DNA of 64,000 nucleotides from Helicobacter sp. NHP19-012 (GTDB lineage Bacteria; Campylobacterota; Campylobacteria; Campylobacterales; Helicobacteraceae): NCBI RefSeq assembly GCF_019703325.1, contig NZ_AP024819.1, positions 1,364,001 to 1,428,000 of the forward strand, read 5' to 3'. Shown piece by piece: positions 17,875 to 26,160 of this stretch (position 1 is its first letter; each line of letters starts with the position of its first letter). The notes under the pieces were generated by a model. It saw only the letters and a program-made list of their open reading frames with translations, ran no database searches and was not told where the DNA came from. The position numbers and the translations under genes were made by a program.

Positions 17875-19547
17875 ATGCGTGTATTGATGCGTCTATGCGC
17901 AATAGTTGTTATCAATGCGAGTTTAGTTTTTGGAGCATCCTACCCCCCCATTAAGGGGCGGGCTCTAGCCCTAACCAGCCATGCCCTTGCTGATAAAGTG
18001 GGGCAAAAGATTTTAGATGAGGGGGGCAACGCCATTGATGCGGCGGTGGCGATTGGTTACGCTTTAGCGGTGGTGCACCCCTCTTCGGGCAACTTGGGCG
18101 GAGGCGGCTTTGCGGTGATCCACCTAGCCAATGGGGAGAATGTAACCCTAGACTTTAGAGAAAAGGCCCCCCTAAAAGCCACAAAAAACATGTACTTAGA
18201 TAAAAAAGGCAACGTTGTGCCTAACCTAAGCACTGATGGCTACTTGGCCGCAGGCGTGCCCGGCACCGTGGCGGGCTTGGAGGCATTGCGTAAAAATACG
18301 GCAGCCGCAAGCTTGCCACCCTTATACAGCCAGCGATTGACTTAGCCCAAAATGGCTTTAGGCTCACTCAAAGGCAGGGGCAAACCATGCTTGATAACAA
18401 GCCCCGCTTTGCCAAATACGCCAGCAGTCGCAAATACTTTCTAAAAAAGGGCATGGTGGCTTACCAAGAGGGGGATTTGTTTGTGCAAAAAGACCTAGCC
18501 AAAACCCTAATGCTCATTAGGGATAAAGGCGCAGATGCCTTTTACAAGGGCAAAATTGCGGATTTGATCGTGGATGACATGCGCAAAAATGGTGGGATCA
18601 TCAGCAAAAAAGACCTCGCTACCTACAATGTGGTGTGGCGTAAACCTGTGGTCGGTAGTTATAGGGGCTATAAAATCATCTCAATGGGACCACCCAGCTC
18701 AGGTGGGGCACATGTGATTGAGATTTTAAACACTATGGAGAACGCCAATTTGCATAAACTTGGCTTTGGCTCTAGCCAAACCATCCACATCATGGCAGAG
18801 GCGATGCGCCAAGCCTACGCCGACCGCTCCGTGTATATGGGAGACCCTGACTTCATCGCCATCCCTCTAGAAAAACTCACCAGCAAAGAATACGCCAAAG
18901 AAATTTACGCACATATCCAACCAGACAAAGCCACACCCAGCAGCCAAATCAACCCCGGGCTAGGGCAGCTGCACGAGGGCAAGAACACCACACACTACTC
19001 TGTGGCGGATAAGTGGGGCAATGCGGTGAGCATCACCTACACCATCAACAACTACTACGGCAGTGCCGCCGCCGTGAATGGGGCGGGTTTTTTGCTGAAT
19101 GACGAAATGGACGACTTCTCTATAAAACCGGGCACACCCAACCTTTACGGGCTTGTGGGCGGAGAGGCTAATGCCATTGAGCCCAACAAACGCCCCCTAA
19201 GCTCCATGTCGCCCACTATTGTTCTGAAAAACAACAAGGTCTTTATGGTGGTGGGCAGCCCCGGGGGCGCACGCATCATCACCACGGTGTTACAGGTGAT
19301 CAGCAATGTGATCGACCATAAAATGGATATTTCTCAAGCCGTGAGTGCCCCACGATTTCATATGCAATGGTTGCCCGATGAAATCCGCACCGAACCTTTT
19401 GGCATGGTTAAAGATGTGCAAGAAAACCTAGAAAAAATGGGCTACCACATTGTGGTTAAACCCGTGATGGGCGATGTGAACGCAATTGTGATCAACTCTA
19501 AGAGCCACATGATGTATGGCGCGCACGACCCCCGCAAGGAATTTTAA
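17875..19547 (+). pseudogene. ggt: Gamma-glutamyltranspeptidase, frame interrupted
   Basis: GGT is a periplasmic/secreted enzyme that hydrolyses glutamine and glutathione and suppresses host T cells in Helicobacter. A signal peptide (about residues 1-20, ending VFGA) and the large-subunit start are intact to GLEALRK. Then a one-base loss in the A run at 18292-18296 (5 A; 6 restore the frame) shifts it to an early stop at 18345. Repaired, the frame continues KYGSRKLATLIQPAIDLAQN and runs to 19547. It includes the autoprocessing site with the nucleophilic threonine (KNTTHYSVADKWGNAVS) and the GSPGGARIITTVLQV block. The start is the ATG after TTGGAGG. This is either a sequencing indel or a real loss. 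Confidence 0.88.
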
Positions 19548-20299
19548 TGTTTGCGTTTGAACCGACAAAAACCTTAGAGGGCAAAAGTTGTCAAGCCATG
19601 CTTTATAGCTCAAAAATGGGGCAAGTCGCCCAAATCACGGGGCAACAAGGGGGGTTACTCTTGCAAAACTTCCCCCATTTAGAAGCCGAGCTTTTAGCCC
19701 ATATCGCCGCTTGCACGCATCCACACCCTAAAGAGTCTTTGATTTTAGGGGGTTTTAACATAGAAATCGCCTTTGAGTTGTTGCGCCATGAGCACTTAAA
19801 AGTGGATTTTGTGCAAGAAGAGGGAACTTTGCTAGAGAATTTAAAAGACTTCTTACCCCACTTGGATGCACTCAAAACCAATCCCCACTTCAAGCAGGTT
19901 TCTAAAATCCTCGATTTAGAGGTGAAAAAATATGACCTGATCTTCTCTTTAAGCCCTCTAAACGCCCACCAAATCGATGGCTTGCAGCGCATGCTTGGCA
20001 TTGAGGGGATTTTAATTACCAGTGCGCCAAGCCCCCTAGTAGAGCCACAAGCCTTTAAAACAAGCGTGCAAGAGCTTGCCCCCCACTTTAGTGTTCTAAT
20101 GCCCTTTTCTAGCCCCTATGCACCCTTTAGCACGCATTATTTCTTTGCCTCCAAGCAAGCCCACCCCCTAGCGGATTTGATCTTGCAAAGGGTGGATATG
20201 CTTGAGGGCTTACGCCACTACAACGAGGACATCCACACCGCCGCCTTTGCCCAGCCTCAATGGCTACACCAAGACCATTTAGGGCTATTTAAAAATTGA
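19547..20299 (+). CDS. speE: Spermidine synthase-like protein
   Basis: The 250-residue protein matches the divergent Helicobacter SpeE in length and layout: an N-terminal beta region, then ESLILGGFNIEIAFELLRHE in place of the usual VLVIGGGDGG nucleotide-binding loop, KKYDLIFSLSP, and a C-terminal RHYNEDIHTAAFAQP, the best conserved block. Several canonical polyamine and decarboxy-SAM contacts of spermidine synthases are not obvious, so its activity should not be assumed. It abuts ggt and overlaps coaE by 4 nt. The speE-coaE pair is conserved in H. pylori as I recall. Confidence 0.8.
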   Translation: MFAFEPTKTLEGKSCQAMLYSSKMGQVAQITGQQGGLLLQNFPHLEAELLAHIAACTHPHPKESLILGGFNIEIAFELLRHEHLKVDFVQEEGTLLENLKDFLPHLDALKTNPHFKQVSKILDLEVKKYDLIFSLSPLNAHQIDGLQRMLGIEGILITSAPSPLVEPQAFKTSVQELAPHFSVLMPFSSPYAPFSTHYFFASKQAHPLADLILQRVDMLEGLRHYNEDIHTAAFAQPQWLHQDHLGLFKN

Positions 20300-20883
20300 G
20301 TCTAAAACACGCTTTTGTGCTCACCGGAGGCATAGGCACGGGCAAAAGCACCGTGGCTAGCCTGCTTGCCTTGCACGGGCATACCATCATAGACGCAGAC
20401 AAGAGTGCCCATGCCTTGTTAGAAAAGCACGCAAAGGAGTTGATTGAAATTTTTGGCGAGGGCATTAGCGAGGGGGGGCGAGTTTCACGCCCCAAACTAG
20501 GCACGCTTGTTTTTAGCGACCCAGCCAAAAGGGCAGCCCTTGAGGCGTTTTTACACCCCAAGATCCGCCTAGATTTATTGCAACAAGCCCACAGCCTAGA
20601 GCAGAGCCAAAAGCCCTATTTCTTAGACATCCCGCTGTATTTTGAGATCGAAGGGCAAAAGAGTTATGCCATTTCGCAAATCGTCTTGGTCTATGCCCCT
20701 AGAGAGGTGCAAATGCAAAGGGTGGCTAAGAGAGACAAACTAAGCCAAGAGCAGATTTTAAAACGCCTAAATGCCCAAATGGACATTGAAGCCAAGCGTG
20801 CCCTAAGCTCCTACATCCTAGACAACTCCAAGGACTTAAAACACTTGCAAATCCAAGTTGAAGCTTTTTTAAAGAATCTATGA
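20296..20883 (+). CDS. coaE: Dephospho-CoA kinase
   Basis: CoaE phosphorylates dephospho-CoA in the last step of coenzyme A synthesis. Motifs are the P-loop LTGGIGTGKSTVASLL (about residues 10-25), DADKSAH, FLHPKIR and the lid region with PLYFEIEG and QRVAKRDKL. The 195-residue length is normal. Translation begins with TTG overlapping the speE stop; there is no better start. Confidence 0.92.
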   Translation: MSLKHAFVLTGGIGTGKSTVASLLALHGHTIIDADKSAHALLEKHAKELIEIFGEGISEGGRVSRPKLGTLVFSDPAKRAALEAFLHPKIRLDLLQQAHSLEQSQKPYFLDIPLYFEIEGQKSYAISQIVLVYAPREVQMQRVAKRDKLSQEQILKRLNAQMDIEAKRALSSYILDNSKDLKHLQIQVEAFLKNL

Positions 20884-21659
20884 GCCTTTACTTCAGCCAC
20901 GAGAACGTCTCTTTACACCACGCCAACGCCCTAGACCCCAAAGCCTTAGAAAAAGAGAGCCTAGATTGCACCATCACCTCCCCGCCCTACAATGTGGGGA
21001 TCGCCTACAACGGCAGTGAGGACAGCCAAAGTTATTTGGAGTATTTAGATTTTAGCCGCACTTGGCTTACAAATGTCTATTTATGGAGCAAGGATAGTGG
21101 GCGGCTGTGTTTGAATATCCCCCTTGATAAAAACAAGGGCGGACAGCAGAGCGTGGGGGCGGATTTAATCACCTTAGCTAAAAAAGTGGGCTGGCTTTAT
21201 CACAGCACCATCATTTGGAACGAGGGCAACATCTCTAGACGCACGGCGTGGGGCAGCTGGCTTAGCGCATCTGCCCCCTATGTCATCGCCCCCGTGGAGC
21301 TTATCGTGCTTTTTTACAAACGCACATGGCGTAAAATGCACAAGGGGGAAAGCGACATGAGCAAAGAGGAGTTTATGGCTTGGACGAATGGGCTTTGGCA
21401 GTTTAATGGGGAGTCCAAAAAGCGCATAGGTCATCCTGCCCCCTTCCCTAGAGAATTGCCCCGTCGCTGCATTAAACTTTTTAGCTTTGTGGGCGACACC
21501 ATTTGCGATCCCTTTAGCGGGAGTGGGACGACCATGCTTGAAGCCCACCTACATAAACGCGCCTTTGTGGGTTTAGAGCTAGATAGCACTTACTGCGCCC
21601 TCGCCAAAGAGCGGTTTTTAAAAGAGGTGGCAAAAGAGGGGAATTTATGGGGCAGTTAG
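20880..21659 (+). CDS. Type II DNA methyltransferase (N4/N6, beta class)
   Basis: The catalytic motif TSPPYN (about residues 34-39) comes before the SAM-binding DPFSGSGTT (about 214-222), the beta-class order. TSPPY occurs in both N4-cytosine and some N6-adenine enzymes, so the methylated base is not settled. The block AWGSWLSASAPYVIAPVELI is typical of a group of Helicobacter enzymes. It overlaps coaE by 4 nt and the HNH gene by 13 nt, forming a complete R-M cassette. Target sequence unknown. Confidence 0.88.
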   Translation: MSLYFSHENVSLHHANALDPKALEKESLDCTITSPPYNVGIAYNGSEDSQSYLEYLDFSRTWLTNVYLWSKDSGRLCLNIPLDKNKGGQQSVGADLITLAKKVGWLYHSTIIWNEGNISRRTAWGSWLSASAPYVIAPVELIVLFYKRTWRKMHKGESDMSKEEFMAWTNGLWQFNGESKKRIGHPAPFPRELPRRCIKLFSFVGDTICDPFSGSGTTMLEAHLHKRAFVGLELDSTYCALAKERFLKEVAKEGNLWGS

Positions 21660-22231
21660 ATTTAATTATGGAGTTTTTTAAGGCAAATCCTAATAGAGAC
21701 ATCGCCCACCCAGAGGTGGTGGATTGGGTGGTGAAAGAATACAAAGAGCGCACAGGCAAGGTGTTTAGGGACCCAGATCGAGGGATTCGATCCTTGCACC
21801 AACAAGGAAAATTAATCAAGGTTTCTAAGGGTGTGTATCGTTACGATCCTAATTTCACCTTGCACCCCAATTTAGAGGACTTTACCCCGGCTTTAAAAAA
21901 GCAAATCCTAGAGAGGGACGGGTATGCTTGTGTAATTTGCGGGGCTGGAGAAAAAGAGGGGGTAGAATTGCATGTCGATCACATCAAACCTAAAGACTTA
22001 GGGGGCAAAGCCACTTTAGAAAACGGGCAAACTTTATGCGCTAGGCATAATTTCTTAAAAAAGAATTTTAATCAGACAGAGACGGGTAAGAAAATGTTTC
22101 TACGCCTGCTTGAGAGCGCACAAGAGGCGGGCGAGATGGAGCTAGTCGCCTTTTTAGAAGAAGTGCTTAGCGTGTATGAAAAACATGGCATTAATGGGCA
22201 TGTGGTGTGGCAAAAACCCCACAAAGATTAA
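21647..22231 (+). CDS. Type II restriction endonuclease, HNH family
   Basis: The 194-residue protein has an N-terminal winged-helix-like part (about 1-70) and a C-terminal HNH nuclease: CVICGAGEKEGVELHVDHI (Cys pair and the DH motif), then LENGQTLCARHNFLKKN with the second zinc ligands and the asparagine/histidine. It overlaps the methyltransferase by 13 nt, so it is most simply the partner restriction enzyme. The frame is intact, which suggests an active system. Specificity unknown. Confidence 0.85.
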   Translation: MGQLDLIMEFFKANPNRDIAHPEVVDWVVKEYKERTGKVFRDPDRGIRSLHQQGKLIKVSKGVYRYDPNFTLHPNLEDFTPALKKQILERDGYACVICGAGEKEGVELHVDHIKPKDLGGKATLENGQTLCARHNFLKKNFNQTETGKKMFLRLLESAQEAGEMELVAFLEEVLSVYEKHGINGHVVWQKPHKD

Positions 22232-22239
22232 TCTTGTAA

Positions 22240-22254
22240 GAGCTCTTTGAGCTC
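22240..22254. terminator. Hairpin after the restriction-modification pair
   Basis: GAGCTC-TTT-GAGCTC can fold into a 6-bp stem 9 nt after the HNH stop. There is no T run, so termination is only possible. Confidence 0.3.
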
Positions 22255-22269
22255 AAGGATTAAAAGGTG

Positions 22270-22275
22270 TATAAT
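22270..22275 (+). promoter_or_regulatory. -10 box of the YtfJ-like gene
   Basis: TATAAT preceded by GTG (extended form) lies about 30 bp before the TTG start at 22305. Confidence 0.55.
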
Positions 22276-22304
22276 GCCTCTTTATTCCAATTTAAAGGCG
22301 TGTT

Positions 22305-22853
22305 TTGCAAAGGATATTTGGAAGTCTATTTGTAGCGTTGGGTGTAGCGTGGGGATCAAACATTGTGTTAAACCAACCCTTAAAAGAAGTGGTGGTGCAA
22401 GACAAGGGCGAAATCATCTTGCATGGCAATTCCATAGATTACAAGGTGTGGGACAGCAAAAACTTAGTGGGCAAGGTGCGGATTTTGCAACACATGGCGG
22501 GGCGCAAGAGTGTTAAGGCAGAAAACCAACCCCTCATGGACAAAATCGTGATCGCACATTTTGATGAGAACAAATACCAAACAACGAACATTGTCAACAT
22601 AGACGATGCCATCATGGGGACGGGACTTTTTGCCAAAGGGGAAACCAAGAAGGCGAAAAAGCAACACCCCAATAGCCAAGTGGTGATGGACAATGACGGG
22701 GTGGTGCAAAAGGCGTGGGATCTAAAAAAGCAAGAAAGCTTGATTGTGGTGTTGGACAAGGCGGGCAAGGTGCGCTTTGTGCACGAGGGCAAGCTCACCA
22801 ACGCCCAAATACAGCAGGTTCTTAACTTGGCTAAAAAATTGCAGCAAGAGTAG
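22305..22853 (+). CDS. YtfJ-like periplasmic thioredoxin-fold protein
   Basis: A short signal peptide (RIFGSLFVALGVAWGS) is followed by a YtfJ-type domain: GKVRILQHMAGRKSVKAEN, the NIVNIDDAIMGT motif and the end VVLDKAGKVRFVHEGKLT. The family has a thioredoxin-like fold without the CxxC pair and its function is unknown. Translation probably starts with TTG at 22305 after AAAGG. It stands alone between the R-M cassette and the convergent cgt gene, 1 nt away. Confidence 0.75.
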   Translation: MQRIFGSLFVALGVAWGSNIVLNQPLKEVVVQDKGEIILHGNSIDYKVWDSKNLVGKVRILQHMAGRKSVKAENQPLMDKIVIAHFDENKYQTTNIVNIDDAIMGTGLFAKGETKKAKKQHPNSQVVMDNDGVVQKAWDLKKQESLIVVLDKAGKVRFVHEGKLTNAQIQQVLNLAKKLQQE

Positions 22854-22854
22854 G

Positions 22855-23988
22855 TTAACTCCTATAAATGTGCTGAAAATCCCTAATCGCCTCTGCATAC
22901 ATGGCCAGGGCTTTTTGGATGGAGTCCTCTAGGGTGTAGTTTTGTGCGCTGGTGGCGTAGGCGTTTTCAGCCTCAGTGCGCTCATCGGGGTGTTCTAGCC
23001 AATAGTCGATCTTTTGGGCTAAGTCTTTGGGGTCGTTGGACTTAAAGAGCGAACGATCGTCTAGGGCAAATTGATTTGTGGCACTGATTTTACTATCTGA
23101 AATGATAGGCACAATCCCGCAACTCATCGCCTCTAAACAGGCGATCGCCTCGCCCTCCACATCGGCGGTGTGGATGTATAAATCGCATTGATAAAGCAGG
23201 GCGAGTAAGTCCTTAGGCTCTAAAAAGCCAAAATCCACAGGGTGGGCGAGCCCCTCAGCGCATTTTTGTAGTTTTGCTAGATTGGGTCCTATGCCCTTTA
23301 AGTGGAGTTTGATTTGCTCTTTATACTTACTTAGACGCACCGCCTCTATCAACACCTGCTGGTTTTTCTCATTAGAGTAACGCCCGATCATGATGATATG
23401 GTAGAGGTTATCTGTCTTGGTATTCTTAGGGCGTTTGGCATAAAGGGGGTCAAAGCCGTTAGAAATGACATACTTTTTGCCCCCATAGCCATGCCTTTCT
23501 AGCTCGGCTTTAATCAAGGGGGAGGGGCAATGGATATGGTGTATGTGTTGGTAGTAGTTTTGCTTAAACCACCAAAAGATAAAGCGGTTCAACCAGCCTA
23601 AGTTTTGTAACTTCATATTATAGGTGATATGCTCGGGCTGTAGGTGAAACGCCCCGACATAGGGGACTTTTAATTTATGCGCCACCTCAACGGCGACTTT
23701 TTCTAGCTTAAAGGGCAAAAAGACATGCACAATGTCCACGCCCTCAAAGGCTTGGGCTAAAATCTCTCTATCGGGCTTGCCAAAAATCATGTGCTGTTTG
23801 TGCGAAATCTCGGTAACTAAGGGGATATAGCGCTCTTGCAAGCCATAAAAGCCATCGCCATGGACAAAGGGCGCGACCACCCGCACCTCATGCCCCCTTG
23901 CTTTTAGGGCTTGGTAAAAGCGATAACAAGTCATTGAAGTCCCGTTGCTCTTGTCCTCAAAACTATCCACTACTAAGGCAACAATCAC
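22855..23988 (-). CDS. cgt: Cholesterol alpha-glucosyltransferase (GT4)
   Basis: This membrane-associated enzyme glucosylates cholesterol taken from the host, a hallmark of gastric Helicobacter that helps escape from phagocytosis. The sequence follows the Helicobacter enzyme closely: VVDSFEDKSNGTSMTCYRFY at the N-terminus, RYIPLVTEISHKQHMIFGKP, AFHLQPEHITYNMKLQNLGW and ISNGFDP. The GT4 EX7E motif appears as EGEAIACLEAMSCGIVPI. The 377-residue length is right. Its start overlaps the end of the hotdog gene by 4 nt, as in H. pylori (from memory). Confidence 0.93.
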   Translation of the reverse strand: MIVALVVDSFEDKSNGTSMTCYRFYQALKARGHEVRVVAPFVHGDGFYGLQERYIPLVTEISHKQHMIFGKPDREILAQAFEGVDIVHVFLPFKLEKVAVEVAHKLKVPYVGAFHLQPEHITYNMKLQNLGWLNRFIFWWFKQNYYQHIHHIHCPSPLIKAELERHGYGGKKYVISNGFDPLYAKRPKNTKTDNLYHIIMIGRYSNEKNQQVLIEAVRLSKYKEQIKLHLKGIGPNLAKLQKCAEGLAHPVDFGFLEPKDLLALLYQCDLYIHTADVEGEAIACLEAMSCGIVPIISDSKISATNQFALDDRSLFKSNDPKDLAQKIDYWLEHPDERTEAENAYATSAQNYTLEDSIQKALAMYAEAIRDFQHIYRS

Positions 23989-24404
23989 TGATCTTCCTTA
24001 AAATTGAATTTAAAGGGGCGTTTCTCAAAGACTAAAATCTCAAAATCCCCCTCAAAGACTTTGATTTCCATAAACTCCCCCTCCACATGCACGGCACATT
24101 TCTTAGAGCTGGCATGCACCACCACCGCATTAAAAAACACCTCTTGCTTGAGCTCAATGGGGGCGAGTAAGCCTAATTTCATGGAAGAAATGAGGCTATT
24201 CTTTTTATTCAGCGCACACAAAGCTGCAAAACTCGCTGCACTCACAATAAAGCCCGCATGCACGACGTCTTCTTCACAGAGCATGAACTCTTTAGGCGTG
24301 AAACACACGGTGGCTTTATTGCCCCCAAAGGACACTAAGTCGGCGCAAAGGGTTTGGTCTAATTTGGAGCAAACCAGCAAGCCCTCTTCAATCGGCGTTT
24401 CCAT
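23985..24404 (-). CDS. Hotdog-fold thioesterase-like protein
   Basis: The 139-residue protein looks like a single hotdog domain: LVCSKLDQTLCADLVSFGGN, then EEDVVHAGFIVSAASFAALCAL, which is the central helix and glycine turn, and a run of four beta strands. Such proteins bind or hydrolyse acyl-CoA or acyl-ACP. The substrate is unknown and a general catalytic acid is not obvious. It lies between cmoB (12 nt) and cgt (4-nt overlap). Confidence 0.65.
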   Translation of the reverse strand: METPIEEGLLVCSKLDQTLCADLVSFGGNKATVCFTPKEFMLCEEDVVHAGFIVSAASFAALCALNKKNSLISSMKLGLLAPIELKQEVFFNAVVVHASSKKCAVHVEGEFMEIKVFEGDFEILVFEKRPFKFNFKEDQ

Positions 24405-24415
24405 AGCTCATCCTT

Positions 24416-25192
24416 TCATTTACGCAAGATAAAATACCCCCTAAGGGGGGCAGGGTAACCCTCTATGCTCTTTGTAGGGTCTTTAGGGTCTAAAAAGGAC
24501 TCTAAACTAAGCCCGTCAATCCACGCACTTTTGCGTTGTTCGCTTGTGTCCGTGCTTTTAAAGGCAAGGGGGCTACACTCTTTAAAGCCCGCCTTAAAAG
24601 CCCAATTTTGCAAGGCTTTAGGGCTAGGGATAAAAAAGACATTAGACATTTTGGCATAGGTGCTAGGGCATAGGGCGACTTCTAGGGGGCTGTCATAAAT
24701 CAAGGTGTCTAGCACCAACACCCCGCTAGGCTTTAAGCCCATAAACAAGGCTTTAAGCGTGCTATGCGGGTCTTTTCTGTGGTAAAGCACGCCCAAACAA
24801 AAGAGCACATCAAAGTGTTTAGGGTAGGTGCGTAAGTCCTCCACACCCAGTTTCTCGTAAAGAATGGGGGTCTTTAAAAAACCATTGAGCCAATGAAATT
24901 GTCTTTCACAAAGTGGGCTAGGATCAAAGCCCACTAGGCTTTTAGGGCGTTGCTCTTGCATGCAAAAAAGGTAGTAGCCATTGTTGCACCCTATGTCGGC
25001 GACTTCTAGCCCCTCTAGGTTGATTGCCCCCTTGATTAAATCCCATTTCATGTAGCTTTGCCATTCGCTGTCAATGCAAAAGCCCTTATCGTTTTGGGTA
25101 AAACAAAAAGGTCCTTTGCGCCATGGCTTTAGGGCTAATGCCTCTTGATAGACTTGCTCTAAAGATAATTCAGGGGGTAGGCAAATAGGCAC
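24416..25192 (-). CDS. cmoB: tRNA U34 carboxymethyltransferase CmoB
   Basis: CmoB uses carboxy-SAM to make cmo5U34 in tRNAs. Visible features are the substrate region LKPWRKGPF, IDSEWQSYMKWDLIKGA, SAM loop VADIGCNNGYYLFCM, GFDPSPL, and DVLFCLGVLYHRKDP. I chose the GTG at 25192 (258 residues, near the length of the H. pylori protein). The ATG at 25270 would add 26 residues overlapping the upstream gene by 62 nt and with no family resemblance. Confidence 0.9.
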   Translation of the reverse strand: MPICLPPELSLEQVYQEALALKPWRKGPFCFTQNDKGFCIDSEWQSYMKWDLIKGAINLEGLEVADIGCNNGYYLFCMQEQRPKSLVGFDPSPLCERQFHWLNGFLKTPILYEKLGVEDLRTYPKHFDVLFCLGVLYHRKDPHSTLKALFMGLKPSGVLVLDTLIYDSPLEVALCPSTYAKMSNVFFIPSPKALQNWAFKAGFKECSPLAFKSTDTSEQRKSAWIDGLSLESFLDPKDPTKSIEGYPAPLRGYFILRK

Positions 25193-25208
25193 GCCCCTAT
25201 GGATGCCC

Positions 25209-26160
25209 TCACAGCGGGTCAAACAAGCCCCTTCTTGTGGGTTTGTGCCAAAGTTCTTGTAAAGGCACATTGCCTAGCACCAAGCCTAGCGAATAATCTT
25301 TAGCACACAGCAAGCTTTGCAAATCTTGTAGGTCTGTATAGGGGGTGTGGGCGAGCTCTAGGGGCTCCTGGCTAAAGATTTCTAGCCTGTGATAGGGGGC
25401 TGTGGTTCTCACAAAGTCTAGCATGCGGGGCAACTCTGTAGTGTGCCTTTCATAAATCAATATCCGCTCACTTTGCCCGAAGGGGCATAACTCTAGGCGT
25501 TTGTTGGTGTAATGCGGTTGCATGTGACTTAGCGTGCCTAAATGGCTTAAATGCACCTCCAGCCCCAAACTCTCACAAAGATTTAGCACCCTTGCTAACT
25601 CTGTGGCGTATAGCCCTGAGATTTTTAAATCATGCCTTTGCCCCTTGTAGCACAGCGACAAACTAAAAAGTTGCACTTGTAAGAGAGTGTAGGGGGGTGC
25701 TTGCGATTTCTTGGGGGTGAGTTTGGGGGGTGTGGGTTAAAAGCAAGGTGTGTATGCCCTTTAAGTCCAAATTTAAAAGCTCTAAAAAATCCCCCTCAAA
25801 GGCACACACGCCGGGAGCCTTAGCAAGTTTGTTAAAGATCTCGATCTCTAGGCTAGAGAGTTTATAAAGGGATAGGGGAGCGTCTAAAAACTTGTAATAC
25901 AAGAGCTTAAACACCGCCTCTTGCAAGTTCTCTACGCAAATCCACGCAATCTCGGGGTCGCTGATTGGGGCTTGTTTTTCAAACAGCACCCCATAAGCCC
26001 CAAGACGCACCGCCTCCTCAATACAAGCCGGCTCAAAGGCGACAAATAAACAGCCCTTTTTCACGCTAGAAAGTTTAGCTGTGGTGTGGGTGAAAGCACG
26101 CACAAAAGGCTCGCTCTTTAAAACCCCCTTTGTAACCGCCACCACTTCACAGACATCCAC
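25209..26160 (-). pseudogene. Mur ligase N-domain-like protein, frame interrupted
   Basis: The first part (26160 to about 25740) resembles the N-terminal UDP-binding domain of MurE/MurF: HTTAKLSSVKKGCLFVAFE, then AVRLGAYGVLFEK and AWICVENLQEAVFKLLYY. No ATP-binding ligase domain follows. The frame stops at 25663, but the +1 frame is already protein-like upstream of that (TPKKSQAPPYTLLQVQLFSL) and continues to 25209. One indel in the C-rich stretch 25680-25740 would join both into one protein of about 315 residues. It sits between metG and cmoB as an uncharacterised gene does in H. pylori (from memory). The function is unknown. Confidence 0.65.

Noticed and set aside
25193-25270. Longer N-terminus for cmoB
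   Set aside because: It overlaps the upstream gene by 62 nt and has no resemblance to CmoB proteins.
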